In this document: in pieces, positions 55,702-64,000 of the stretch
Position numbering within the stretch: position 1 is the first letter of the stretch
Layout: each line of letters opens with the position of its first letter
NCBI RefSeq assembly: GCF_030296695.1
Contig: NZ_AP027737.1
Span: 2,418,001 to 2,482,000, forward strand
Length of the DNA stretch: 64,000 nt
Direction: 5' to 3'
DNA from: Agromyces mangrovi
GTDB taxonomy: Bacteria; Actinomycetota; Actinomycetes; Actinomycetales; Microbacteriaceae
Notes under the pieces: model-generated
What the model was told of the DNA's origin: nothing
Databases searched by the model: none
What the model saw: only the letters and a program-made list of their open reading frames with translations
Program-made: the position numbers and the translations under genes

Positions 55702-58185
55702 ATGAGCTCCACCGATACGACCTCCCGGCGCACCGCCGGCGTCGACGACCTCGTCGCGCAGCTGACGCTCGAAGAGAAGGCACTGCTCCTCGAGGGCGTC
55801 GACTCCTGGCGCACCAACGCGATCCCCCGCCTCGGTATCCCGTCGCTGTTCCTCACCGACGGCCCGCACGGTGTCCGGATGGTGCGGGACGACGGCGGCG
55901 CGTTCGGCGTCGGCGACAACCGGCCCTCGACGTCGTTCCCGACGTCGGCGACGGTCGCGCACTCGTGGGACCCCGACCTCGCCCGCCGAATGGGCGCCGC
56001 GATCGCGCGCGAGAGCCGCGACTTCGGCGTGCACGTGCTGCTTGCGCCCGGCGTGAACATCATGCGCAATCCGCTCTGCGGCCGGAACTTCGAGTACTAC
56101 TCCGAGGACCCGCTCGTCTCGGGCGCCTTCGGCACGGCGTTCGTGCAGGGCGTGCAGGGGCAGGGTGTGGCGACCAGCGTCAAGCACTTCGCCGCGAACT
56201 CGAACGAGGACTACCGGTTCGTCGGCGACAGCCTCGTCGACGAGCGCGCCCTCCGCGAGATCTACCTGAGGGCCTTCGAGCGGATCGTCCGCGACGCTCG
56301 GCCCGCGACGGTGATGTGCGCATACAACCGGCTGAACGGCACGTTCTGCTCCGACCACCGCGAACTGCTCACGGGCATCCTCCGCAACGAGTGGGAGTTC
56401 GACGGCGTCGTGATGACCGACTGGGGCGCCATGCACGACCGGGTCGCGAGCCTCGAGGCGGGGTGCGAGCTCGACATGCCCGGCGAGGTCGCCCACAATC
56501 GCGCGGCGATCATCGACGCGGTGCGCGACGGGCGGCTCGCACCGGAGGTGCTCGACGAGGCGGTGCGGCGGATGCTGCGCCTGATCGAGCGCGCGACGCC
56601 AGACGCCGCCTCGCCCGCCGAGCCGCACGACCCGGTCGCCCACGCGGCCCTCGCCCGCGAGATCGCGATCGACAGCGGCGTGCTGCTGGCCAACGACGGC
56701 ACGCTCCCACTCGACGCCGGCGCACCTGCCGGGTCGCTCGTCGTCGTCGGCGAGCTGTTCGAGAAGATGCGCTTCCAGGGCGCCGGCTCGTCGCTGATCC
56801 TGCCGCCGGAGGTCGTGACCCCGAAGGACGCGTTCGACGCCCGCGGCGTCGACTACGCCTATGCACGCGGCTACCGCACGCTCACCGCCGAGCGAGACCC
56901 GGCGCTCGCCCGGGAGGCGGTGGACGCCGCCCGTGTCGCGGAGACCGTGCTCTTCTTCGGCGGGCTCGACGACTTCGAGGAGAGCGAGGGGTTCGACCGC
57001 ACGCACCTGCGCCTCGGCGAGCCGCAGGTCGCGCTGCTTCGCGAGCTGCTCGACACGGGCGCGCGCGTGGTGCTGGTCCTCTTCGCCGGGGCGCCCGTCG
57101 AAGTGCCGTTCGCCGAGGAACTGGCGGCGGTGCTCGACCTCGCACTGCCCGGCATGCACGGCGGCGAGGCCGCAGCCGCGCTGCTGTTCGGGGAGGCGAA
57201 CCCGTCGGGCAAGCTCACCGAGACGTGGACCCGCACCGCGACCGACGCCAGCTCCGGCGCGGACTACGATCGCGGCGTGATCGCGCGGTACGCCGAGTCG
57301 ATCTACGTCGGCTACCGATACCACGACGCCGCTGGCACACCGCTCGCCTATCCCTTCGGGCACGGCCTCTCGTACACCGGGTTCGCCTACCGCGACCTCG
57401 ATGTGCGGGTCGTGGGCGACCGGGTCGAGGTGGGCGCGACGATCGCGAACACCGGCGGCCGCGCTGGCGCCGAGGTCGTGCAGCTCTACGTGGGCAACAA
57501 CGACGGCGCCGTGTTCAAGGCCGAGCAGGAGCTCCGCGCCTTCGCCAAGGTGCCGGTCGCGGCGGGCGCCGAGGAGCGCGTGACACTCTCGTTCGAGCTC
57601 GGCGATCTCGCCTACTGGGATGTCGCGGCGCACGACTGGGTGTTGGAGGACGGCGAGTACGAGATCCGCGTGTCCGCGTCGGCCGCCGACATCCGCCTGC
57701 GTGCCCCGCTGACGGTCGACCGCGGCCACACGTCGCGGTCGCCGTATCCGGCAGCGGTCGATGCCGACTATGCCACGCCGCCCGTGGGCATTCCCGCGAG
57801 CTTCCCCACGCTGCTCGGCCGGGAGGTCCCCGAGGAGGACCGCTCCGGACGGCTCACGTTCGAGACCCGCCTCGGCGATGCGGGCCGTTCGTTCATCGGC
57901 CGGGCCGTGCTGGGGGCCGTCCTGGGCTGCGTGCGCAAGGAGTTCCGGGCCGCGCAGGCGATGCCCGACTCGGCGGAGCGCGACGCCAAGCTCAAGAGCA
58001 CGCACTTCGTGGTGCGCATGATGCCGAGCATGTCGCTGCGGAGCCTCGCGATGTCGTCCGGCGGGGCGATGCCGTACGGCCTCGCCGCGGGCCTGGCGGA
58101 GATCGCCGAGGGTCATCCGCTCCGAGGCATCCGACGCATCTTCGGGCGCCGCCGCGCTGCGACCGCCGACCGGCCGACCACGTAG
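55702..58185 (+). CDS. Glycoside hydrolase family 3 (beta-glucosidase-like)
   Basis: 827 residues, no signal peptide, so cytoplasmic. N-terminal barrel: LFLTDGPHGVRMVR (about 52), VATSVKHFAANSNEDYR (about 157) and VVMTDWGAMHDR, with the nucleophile Asp in MTDWGA (about 236). The C-terminal sandwich has GLDDFEESEGFDR, and a fibronectin-III-like domain starts at YPFGHGLSYTGF and includes AEVVQLYVGNN. A further 90 residues beyond it are common in actinobacterial members. Starts 12 bases after the transporter. Removes terminal beta-glucose or a similar sugar. Confidence 0.94.
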   Translation: MSSTDTTSRRTAGVDDLVAQLTLEEKALLLEGVDSWRTNAIPRLGIPSLFLTDGPHGVRMVRDDGGAFGVGDNRPSTSFPTSATVAHSWDPDLARRMGAAIARESRDFGVHVLLAPGVNIMRNPLCGRNFEYYSEDPLVSGAFGTAFVQGVQGQGVATSVKHFAANSNEDYRFVGDSLVDERALREIYLRAFERIVRDARPATVMCAYNRLNGTFCSDHRELLTGILRNEWEFDGVVMTDWGAMHDRVASLEAGCELDMPGEVAHNRAAIIDAVRDGRLAPEVLDEAVRRMLRLIERATPDAASPAEPHDPVAHAALAREIAIDSGVLLANDGTLPLDAGAPAGSLVVVGELFEKMRFQGAGSSLILPPEVVTPKDAFDARGVDYAYARGYRTLTAERDPALAREAVDAARVAETVLFFGGLDDFEESEGFDRTHLRLGEPQVALLRELLDTGARVVLVLFAGAPVEVPFAEELAAVLDLALPGMHGGEAAAALLFGEANPSGKLTETWTRTATDASSGADYDRGVIARYAESIYVGYRYHDAAGTPLAYPFGHGLSYTGFAYRDLDVRVVGDRVEVGATIANTGGRAGAEVVQLYVGNNDGAVFKAEQELRAFAKVPVAAGAEERVTLSFELGDLAYWDVAAHDWVLEDGEYEIRVSASAADIRLRAPLTVDRGHTSRSPYPAAVDADYATPPVGIPASFPTLLGREVPEEDRSGRLTFETRLGDAGRSFIGRAVLGAVLGCVRKEFRAAQAMPDSAERDAKLKSTHFVVRMMPSMSLRSLAMSSGGAMPYGLAAGLAEIAEGHPLRGIRRIFGRRRAATADRPTT

Positions 58186-58232
58186 TACCGACCCGCACGA
58201 CCGACCCGCACGCACCACCCGGGAGTTGAACC

Positions 58233-60824
58233 ATGGAGATCGCCCGCCTGACCGTCGATGGCCTCGAGACCGGACGCATCGTCGACGAGCCGCCCACGAT
58301 CGCGTTCGCGCTGGCGTCCACGACGCCGGGCGAGGCGCTCGACACCGCCCACGTGCGCATCGGCGACTGGGAGACGACGACCCGCGAGCAGGTCGGCATC
58401 CGCTACGGCGGCACCCTCGAGCCGTACACCGAGTACCCGGTGCGCATCGAGGCGACCGGCATGAGCGGTGCGACCGCGACCGCGCAGACCTCGTTCCGCA
58501 CCGGGCGGCTGGACCGCGCCTGGGTCGGCCGCTGGATCACCGACGCCGCCTACGAGACCCCCAAGCAGCAGTCGCCGGTGCCCATGGTCTTCCGCACTGC
58601 CTTCGACACGACGAAGCCCGTGCGCCGCGCGTGGATCGAGGCGACCGCGCTCGGCGTGTACGAGCTCGAGCTGAACGGCGCGAAGGTGGGCGACGAGTAC
58701 TTCGCGCCCGGGTTCACGTCGTACGGTCACCGCATCCAGGTGCAGACCTACGACGTGACCGCGCAACTCGCGGCCGGCAACACCCTCGTGGCGACGGTCG
58801 CGGGCGGCTGGGCCGTCGGGTCGTTCACCCACAAGCGCAAGAACATGATCTACGCCGACCGCCAGGCGTTCCTCGCCGAGCTGCACCTCGAGTACGAGGA
58901 CGGCTCGGGCGACATCGTCGCCACCGGCCCCGAGTGGGAGGTCGCGACCGACGGCCCCGTGCGCATGGCCGAGTGGTACGACGGCGAGACCTTCGACGCG
59001 ACCGTCGAGCCCGACGCGATGACCTGGAAGCGAGCGGATGTCACGGCGCCGCGCGGCACGCCCGAGCTCGTCGCACAGGTCGGCCCGCCGGTCCGTGCGC
59101 AGGCCACGATGGCCCCCGTCTCGCGCACGGTCGCCCCGAGCGGCGAGGTCGTCTACGACTTCGGCCAGAACTTCGCGGGAGTCGTCCACGCGCGGCTGCG
59201 GGGCCGCCGGGGCCAGGAGGTCGTGTTCCGCCACGCGGAGGTGCTCGTCGACGACGAGCTGTTCACGACGTCGCTGCGCACAGCGAAGGCGACCGCGACC
59301 TACACCTGCGTCGACGGCGAGCAGGAGTACTCGCCGCGCCTGACCTACATGGGCTTCCGGTACGTGGGCGTGCGGGGCATCGACCCCGAGGACCTCGAGC
59401 TCACCGCGCTCGTGCTGCACTCCGACCTCCCCGAGGTCGGCGAGTTCGAGTGCTCCGACCCGCTGCTGAACCGCCTGCAGGACGCCATCCGCTGGGGTGG
59501 CAGGTCGAACTTCGTCGACGTTCCGACCGACTGCCCGCAGCGCGACGAGCGCGAGGGCTGGACCGGTGACCTGGCCGTGTTCGCGTCGACCGCCGCGTTC
59601 AACTTCGACATGAGCCGCTTCCTCGACAAGTGGCTGCGCGACGTTTCGGCCGAGCAGGCGCGCGGCGGCGGCATCCCCATGGTCGTGCCGAAGGCCGGCA
59701 ACCCGTTCCCCACGATGGCGACCTCGGTCTGGGGCGACGTCTGCATCCTGGCCCCCTGGGCCGAGTACCTCGCGCGCGGCGACCTGGGCTCGCTCCGTCG
59801 GCGGTACCCGACGATGCGCCGATTCCTGAAGGCCGCCGGCTGGTGGGCGCGGCTCTTCTCGGTGCGCCCCGACCGGCGCCGCGTCTGGCGCTTCCCGTTC
59901 CAGTTCGGCGACTGGGCCGCTCCGACCGGCGGCGCGAAGGACTGGCTCGCCCGCGGCAAGTGGATCGGCACGGCGTACTACGCGAACTCCTGCGCGATCG
60001 TGGCGCAGATCGCCGACCTGCTCGGCGAGCACGAGGACGCGGCCCGCTACCGCGCGCTCCGAGAGGACATCGCGCGGGCGTACCGCAACGTCTTCACCGA
60101 CGGCGCGGGCCGCCTGAAGGACGAGTTCCAGACCGGCTACGTGCTGCCGCTGCACTTCGGCCTCGTCGAAGGCGCCGAGCGCGAGGCGATGGCCGACCAC
60201 CTGGTGCGGCTGGTCGACGAGAACGACGGCCGCCTCTCGACCGGGTTCCCCGGCACGCCCTACATCCTGTTCGCCCTCTCCGACAGCGGTCGCGTCGACG
60301 AGGCGTTCCGCCTGCTCCGGCAAACCGGCTGCCCGTCGTGGCTGTACATGATCGAGTCGGGCGGCACGACGATCTGGGAGCGCTGGGACGCGCTGCGCCC
60401 CGACGGCACGGTGAACGTGTCCGAGCTGATGGCGGGCGGCTCCGACGAGGAGTCGGGCGGCGGCATGGTGTCCTTCAACCACTACGCCGCCGGCGCGGTG
60501 GGTGACTGGCTGTACCGCCGCATCGCCGGCCTCGAGCCCACCTCGGGCGGGTACCGCACGTTCCGCGTGCGGCCGCTGCTCGGCGGCGGGCTGACCTCGG
60601 CCCGGGCGAGCACGCGCACCCCGTACGGCGTCGCGTCGTCGTCGTGGACCCTCGACGACGACCGGTTCGCCCTCCGCGTCGAGGTGCCGGTCTCGACCAC
60701 CGCGACGGTCGTGCTGCCCGACGGCACCGAGCACGAGTGCATGAGCGGCGTGCACGAGTTCGCCTGCGACGCTCCCGGAGACCTCGCGACCGGCGCCCCG
60801 GCACTCTCAACGGATCGTGGCTGA
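58233..60824 (+). CDS. Glycoside hydrolase family 78 alpha-L-rhamnosidase
   Basis: 863 residues, no signal peptide. Domain order is the GH78 standard: N-terminal beta domain; WVGRWITDAAYETP and LNGAKVGDEYFAPGFTSYGHRIQVQTYDVT (about 150); the catalytic (alpha/alpha)6 barrel with DVPTDCPQRDEREGWTGD (general acid Glu, about 435) and GGTTIWERWDAL (base Glu, about 710); C-terminal domain with GYRTFRVRPLLGGGL and PYGVASSSWTL. It cuts terminal alpha-L-rhamnose from flavonoid glycosides or saponins inside the cell. GGGAG precedes the ATG; third gene of the operon. Confidence 0.96.
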   Translation: MEIARLTVDGLETGRIVDEPPTIAFALASTTPGEALDTAHVRIGDWETTTREQVGIRYGGTLEPYTEYPVRIEATGMSGATATAQTSFRTGRLDRAWVGRWITDAAYETPKQQSPVPMVFRTAFDTTKPVRRAWIEATALGVYELELNGAKVGDEYFAPGFTSYGHRIQVQTYDVTAQLAAGNTLVATVAGGWAVGSFTHKRKNMIYADRQAFLAELHLEYEDGSGDIVATGPEWEVATDGPVRMAEWYDGETFDATVEPDAMTWKRADVTAPRGTPELVAQVGPPVRAQATMAPVSRTVAPSGEVVYDFGQNFAGVVHARLRGRRGQEVVFRHAEVLVDDELFTTSLRTAKATATYTCVDGEQEYSPRLTYMGFRYVGVRGIDPEDLELTALVLHSDLPEVGEFECSDPLLNRLQDAIRWGGRSNFVDVPTDCPQRDEREGWTGDLAVFASTAAFNFDMSRFLDKWLRDVSAEQARGGGIPMVVPKAGNPFPTMATSVWGDVCILAPWAEYLARGDLGSLRRRYPTMRRFLKAAGWWARLFSVRPDRRRVWRFPFQFGDWAAPTGGAKDWLARGKWIGTAYYANSCAIVAQIADLLGEHEDAARYRALREDIARAYRNVFTDGAGRLKDEFQTGYVLPLHFGLVEGAEREAMADHLVRLVDENDGRLSTGFPGTPYILFALSDSGRVDEAFRLLRQTGCPSWLYMIESGGTTIWERWDALRPDGTVNVSELMAGGSDEESGGGMVSFNHYAAGAVGDWLYRRIAGLEPTSGGYRTFRVRPLLGGGLTSARASTRTPYGVASSSWTLDDDRFALRVEVPVSTTATVVLPDGTEHECMSGVHEFACDAPGDLATGAPALSTDRG

Positions 60825-60832
60825 GCGCACCG

Positions 60833-61021
60833 GTGACCGACCAGGTCGTCCCGGAGACGGCCCACGGGATCTTCGACCGTCCGGGGACGCCCGCGTTCGA
60901 TGCCGGGATCACGCGTCTTCGGCGGGCGCTCGGCGCTCGTGCGGTCGAGCGCCGGCGAGGTGAGACCCGGATCACCGACGAAATCGAACGCCCGGCCCCG
61001 GCCGGGGAAGGAGTCACATGA
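60833..61021 (+). CDS. Possible small ORF, or displaced C-terminus of the GH78 protein
   Basis: The gap between GH78 and the epimerase is open in one frame from a GTG at 60833 (VTDQVVPETAHGIFDRPGTP...) to a TGA at 61021 that overlaps the epimerase ATG as ATGA, the coupling used all over this window. The frame is the one reached from GH78 by a single missing base, so it could be the true end of that protein. About 62 residues, no recognised family. Confidence 0.3.
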   Translation: MTDQVVPETAHGIFDRPGTPAFDAGITRLRRALGARAVERRRGETRITDEIERPAPAGEGVT

Positions 61022-62442
61022 CCCGCACCAGAGTCCTCCTCACCGGCGCGACCGGCAACTGGGGCCGCGCCGCTCTCCGCGAGTTCGCTCGGCGCGCCGA
61101 CCGCGTCGACGTCGTGGCGTTCGCGATGCCGACCGAACGCGACCGCGCCGCGCTCGCCGAGTTCGACGGCATGGACACCCTCGAGGTCGCCTGGGGCGAC
61201 CTGACCGACCCGGCCGCCGTCGCCGCCGCGATCCGCGGAGTCGACGTCGTGCTGCACGTCGGCGCGGTCGTCTCGCCGCTCGCCGACGAGCAGCCCGAGC
61301 TTGCACACCGGGTCAACGTCGGCAGCATGCGCAACATCATCGACGCGGTGCGGGCGCTGCCCGACCCGGCAACGGTCGCGGTCGTGGGCATCGGCACGGT
61401 TGCGCAGGCGGGGAGTCGCAACCCGCCGCACCACTGGGGTCGGGTGGGTGATCCGATCCGGGTGTCGCACTTCGACGAGTACGGGCAGAGCAAGGTGATC
61501 GCCGAGCGCCTGCTCGTCGACTCCGGCCTGCCGAAGTGGGTGCAACTGCGGCAGACCGGCATCTTCCACCCGGGGATGCTCGAGATCCGCGACCCGATCA
61601 TGACCCATTCGCCGTTCGGCGGCGTCATGGAGTGGGTGAGCGACGAGGACTCGGCGCGGCTGCTCGCCAACATCTGCGAGCCCGACGTGCCGGCGGAGTT
61701 CTGGGGCGGCGTCTACGACATCGGCGGCGGCGACGGATGGCGCCTCACCAACTGGCAGCTCCAGACGGCGCTCGGCGGGGCGATGGGCGTGCGCGACATC
61801 CGCCGCTGGTACGACCGGAACTGGTTCGCGACCCGCAACTTCCACGGCATGTGGTACTCCGACAGCGACCGCCTCGAGGAGCTCGTGCCCTTCCGCGAGG
61901 ACACCTTCGACGACGCGATCGCCCGTGCGATCGCCGCAGCGCCGGCGTCGGTGCGTGCGGCCGGCCGCGTGCCGTCCTGGATCGTGAAGCACCTCGTCAT
62001 GAAGCCGCTCACCCGGCAGCCGCGCGGCACCATGCACGCGATCGCCGACCGGGACGAGGCCGAGATCGCCGCGCACTTCGGGTCGCTCGACGAGTGGCGC
62101 GCCATCGGCGACTGGTCGAGCTTCGAGCCGCCGAATCCGTCGCGCATCCCGACCGAGCTCGATCACGGATACGACGAGTCGAAGGCGCCCGCGGGCTGGT
62201 CGGCGCTCGACTACCTCGAGGTCGCCGCGCACCGCGGCGGGTCGCTGCTGAGCGCCGACGTCTCGCGCGGGGACGTCGCGACACCGCTCGCATGGGCGTG
62301 CGCATCCGGCCACGAGTTCGCGGCGAGTCCGCGTCTCGTGCTGACGGCCGGGCACTGGTGCCCGGTCTGCGTGACCGACGTCGCCGGCTACGCGCGGCAG
62401 GCCGAGGCGAACGCGTTCCTGCGGCAGGTCGTCGATGCCTGA
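61018..62442 (+). CDS. NAD-dependent epimerase/dehydratase family protein with C-terminal zinc-ribbon-like tail
   Basis: 474 residues; GGAAGGAG seven bases before the ATG. Extended SDR fold: LLTGATGNWGRAALREF (NAD site), VVLHVGAVVSP, YGQSKVIAERLL with the catalytic Tyr and Lys (about 161 and 165), YDIGGGDGWRLTN. The last 80 residues are unusual: LAWACASGHEFAASPRL and AGHWCPVCV give the pattern C-x3-H...H-x-C-x2-C, like a treble-clef zinc ribbon. Position after GH3 and GH78 suggests it processes the released sugar or aglycone; the substrate is unknown. Confidence 0.85.
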   Translation: MTRTRVLLTGATGNWGRAALREFARRADRVDVVAFAMPTERDRAALAEFDGMDTLEVAWGDLTDPAAVAAAIRGVDVVLHVGAVVSPLADEQPELAHRVNVGSMRNIIDAVRALPDPATVAVVGIGTVAQAGSRNPPHHWGRVGDPIRVSHFDEYGQSKVIAERLLVDSGLPKWVQLRQTGIFHPGMLEIRDPIMTHSPFGGVMEWVSDEDSARLLANICEPDVPAEFWGGVYDIGGGDGWRLTNWQLQTALGGAMGVRDIRRWYDRNWFATRNFHGMWYSDSDRLEELVPFREDTFDDAIARAIAAAPASVRAAGRVPSWIVKHLVMKPLTRQPRGTMHAIADRDEAEIAAHFGSLDEWRAIGDWSSFEPPNPSRIPTELDHGYDESKAPAGWSALDYLEVAAHRGGSLLSADVSRGDVATPLAWACASGHEFAASPRLVLTAGHWCPVCVTDVAGYARQAEANAFLRQVVDA

Positions 62443-62588
62443 GCAGGCGAGCGGGATGCTCCGGTTGACGGTGGATGCTGCTGCGGCGACGGCGACCGCA
62501 ATGCGGTACCTCATCCGGCATTGCCACCGACTGGGGCATCGTACTCGAGAACCCACGCCAGCGGCCTCGACTGCGCGAGTCTTCAGGC

Positions 62589-62693
62589 ATGACCGACGGC
62601 AGCCTGTCCGATGCGTACACGCAGGCGTTCGACGCGTGGAGCGACGGCGACTGGGACCTGACGATGCCCGACGGGCTCGTCCCCGAACGGTAG
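62589..62693 (+). CDS. Possible 34-residue protein
   Basis: MTDGSLSDAYTQAFDAW followed by SDGDWDLTMPDGLVPER. Acidic, Trp-containing, helical then extended, somewhat like the C-terminal tails of small antitoxins. No clear ribosome-binding site and no toxin gene beside it. Low confidence. Confidence 0.3.
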   Translation: MTDGSLSDAYTQAFDAWSDGDWDLTMPDGLVPER

Positions 62694-62715
62694 GACGTAC
62701 TCGGTCGGGGCGCGC

Positions 62716-63168
62716 TCAGACCGGCAGCGGGCGATCGTCGACGACGGTCTTCATGACGAGGGTCGACTCGACGCGGCGCACGCCTGGCAGGGCGGAGAGG
62801 CGGTCGTCCCAGAGGCGCTGGTACGACGGCAGGTCGGGCACGGCGACGCGCAGCAGGTAGTCGGGGTCGCCGAAGAGGCGCAGCGCCTGGATCACCTCGG
62901 GGATCTCGGCGACCGCCGCGTCGAAGTCGGGCACGGTGGCGCGGTTCGCCTGGTCCATGGTGATGAACACGAGCGCGCCGAAGCCGAGGCCGACCGCGTC
63001 GGGGTCGATGACCGCGCGGTAGCCGGTGATCGCGCCCGACTCCTCGAGGGCGCGCAGCCGCCGGTGCGTCGGCGACATGCTGAGCTGCACCCGTTCCGCG
63101 AGTTCGGTGAGGCTCAGGCGGCCGTCCTGCTGCAGCTCGGCAAGGATTCTGCGGTCCGTGGCATCCAT
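62716..63168 (-). CDS. Lrp/AsnC family transcriptional regulator
   Basis: 150 residues. HTH at about 4-50 (LSLTELAERVQLSMSPTHRRLRALEESG) and RAM domain (VIQALRLFGDPDYLLRVAVPD). Divergent from a LysE-type exporter, the classic arrangement (LysG/LysE, Lrp/BrnFE), so it probably activates export when an amino acid builds up. Confidence 0.93.
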   Translation of the reverse strand: MDATDRRILAELQQDGRLSLTELAERVQLSMSPTHRRLRALEESGAITGYRAVIDPDAVGLGFGALVFITMDQANRATVPDFDAAVAEIPEVIQALRLFGDPDYLLRVAVPDLPSYQRLWDDRLSALPGVRRVESTLVMKTVVDDRPLPV

Positions 63169-63171
63169 GGG

Positions 63172-63185
63172 GTGGATTCTTCCAC
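63172..63185. promoter_or_regulatory. Candidate Lrp operator
   Basis: GTGGATTCTTCCAC: five-base arms GTGGA/TCCAC around TTCT, directly beside the lrp start. The similar GATTCCTTCCATC lies at about 63240-63252, before the exporter gene. Confidence 0.4.
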
Positions 63186-63270
63186 GATCGGCGCTTCAGG
63201 TGGCGATCATCGGCAGCGACTTCCACGCCGACTTCCGTAGATTCCTTCCATCGAGGAGATGGGAGACGCC

Positions 63271-63954
63271 GTGGACGTGCAACTGCTGGTCGCGTGCTCG
63301 GTCATGATGACGCTCATGGTGCTGGTGCCCGGCCCCGACTGGGCGTACCTGATCGCGGCCGGCACGCGCGAGCGCACCATCCTGCCGTCGCTCGTCGGCA
63401 TCCTCGCCGGGTACCTCGTCGTCGTGGCCGCGGTGGCAGTCGGCGTGGGCGCGGTGGTCGCGGCGCTGCCCGGGTTCATCGCCGCGCTCACCATCGCGGC
63501 CTCGGTGTACCTCACCGTGCTGGGCGTGCGGGTGCTGCGTGCGCCGCCCGTCGTGGCAGTCGCAGGCGGGGCGGATGCCACGGGCGGCACGTCGGGCGCG
63601 GCGATGACGGGGGGCGGGCAGCCCGAGGCATCCGCTCGCCCCTGGCTTCGCCTGATGCAGGGTGCCGGGGTGAGCGGGCTGAACCCGAAGGGACTGCTCG
63701 TGCTCGTGGTGCTGCTGCCGCAGTTCACGGATGCCGCGGGGGCATGGCCGCTGCCGGTGCAGCTGGCGGTGCTCGGGTGGGTGTTCGTCGCCGCGTGCGC
63801 GGTCGTGTACTCGGTCGTCGGCTACGGTGCGCGCACGGTCGTGCGGCTGCGTCCGTCGGCGATGCGCGTCGTGTCGCGCGTCTCGGGGGCCGCGATGATC
63901 GTGCTCGCGGTGGTGCTCGTGGTCGAGCAGGCGTCGCACGTGGTCGCCGGCTGA
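63271..63954 (+). CDS. LysE family amino-acid exporter
   Basis: 227 residues from a GTG at 63271 preceded by GGGAGA; an ATG at 63259 is possible but has GAGGAG directly abutting it. Six helices, N-terminal LVACSVMMTLMVLVPGPDWAYLIAAGTR (the PGPD signature), VSGLNPKGLLVLVVLLPQF in the second half. A Gly/Ala-rich loop of about 30 residues (about 98-125) separates the halves. Divergent from an Lrp regulator. Confidence 0.92.
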   Translation: MDVQLLVACSVMMTLMVLVPGPDWAYLIAAGTRERTILPSLVGILAGYLVVVAAVAVGVGAVVAALPGFIAALTIAASVYLTVLGVRVLRAPPVVAVAGGADATGGTSGAAMTGGGQPEASARPWLRLMQGAGVSGLNPKGLLVLVVLLPQFTDAAGAWPLPVQLAVLGWVFVAACAVVYSVVGYGARTVVRLRPSAMRVVSRVSGAAMIVLAVVLVVEQASHVVAG

Positions 63955-64000
63955 CCGAGTACGCAGAGTGCGCGAACCCGGCGCGCGATATCGATTTCTG

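Noticed and set aside
1..64000. tRNA, rRNA or riboswitch genes
   Set aside because: I saw no cloverleaf with a GGTTCGA-type arm and no recognisable riboswitch core; a covariance-model scan would be needed to exclude small RNAs.

Overview
The window is very GC-rich, densely packed actinobacterial DNA. Short intergenic gaps, many ATGA/GTGA start-stop overlaps, GTG and TTG starts, long actinobacterial signal peptides and a heavily over-used word GGATGCC/GGCATCC point to a member of the Microbacteriaceae (Agromyces- or Microbacterium-like). That assignment is inference. I found no rRNA, tRNA, CRISPR array, prophage or insertion sequence.

Layout. 1-4906: a TRAP transporter (dctP, cut by the window edge, then dctQ and dctM) divergent from two overlapping IclR paralogues, then a TetR gene. 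5101-7813: a secreted PQQ-type dehydrogenase with a cupredoxin-like tail. 7927-15241: a complete protocatechuate branch of the beta-ketoadipate pathway (IclR regulator, pcaH, pcaG, pcaB, fused pcaL, pcaI, pcaJ, pcaF), with one copy of a long palindrome on each side. 15473-30391: mixed genes (secreted protein, old-yellow-enzyme-type reductase, cupin, large LuxR regulator, two alpha/beta hydrolases, Lrp regulator with a YitT-like protein, PhoD-like phosphatase, CHRD protein, small-molecule kinase, TetR with a quinone-oxidoreductase-like gene). 30546-37921: hemerythrin-like protein, methyltransferase, esterase, two-component system, F420-type reductase, SDR. 37988-41920: TetR plus a secreted GH106-like rhamnosidase. 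42051-53017: a resolvase-fold/NTPase gene pair, SGNH hydrolase, acyl-CoA dehydrogenase, a hydrolase-glycosyltransferase fusion, an M28 peptidase, cupin and CPBP membrane protease. 53194-62442: a glycoside locus of LacI, GPH-type MFS sugar transporter, GH3, GH78 alpha-L-rhamnosidase and an epimerase with a C-terminal zinc-ribbon-like tail. 62716-63954: Lrp with a divergent LysE exporter.

How the genes may work together. The GH78, GH3 and GH106 enzymes with the sugar transporter could strip rhamnose and glucose from plant glycosides. The pca genes take protocatechuate, a common end product of plant phenolic breakdown, to succinyl-CoA and acetyl-CoA. The TRAP system beside the IclR genes could import an organic or aromatic acid. 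This scheme is inferred from gene content; no gene converting an aglycone to protocatechuate was seen here.

Caution on the sequence. At least seven genes (PQQ dehydrogenase, pcaG, PhoD-like, kinase, GH106, SGNH hydrolase, hydrolase-glycosyltransferase) are split by what looks like one missing base each, nearly always inside a run of G. All shift in the same direction. The simplest reading is homopolymer under-calling in the assembly, so these are annotated as whole genes that are frameshifted as read.
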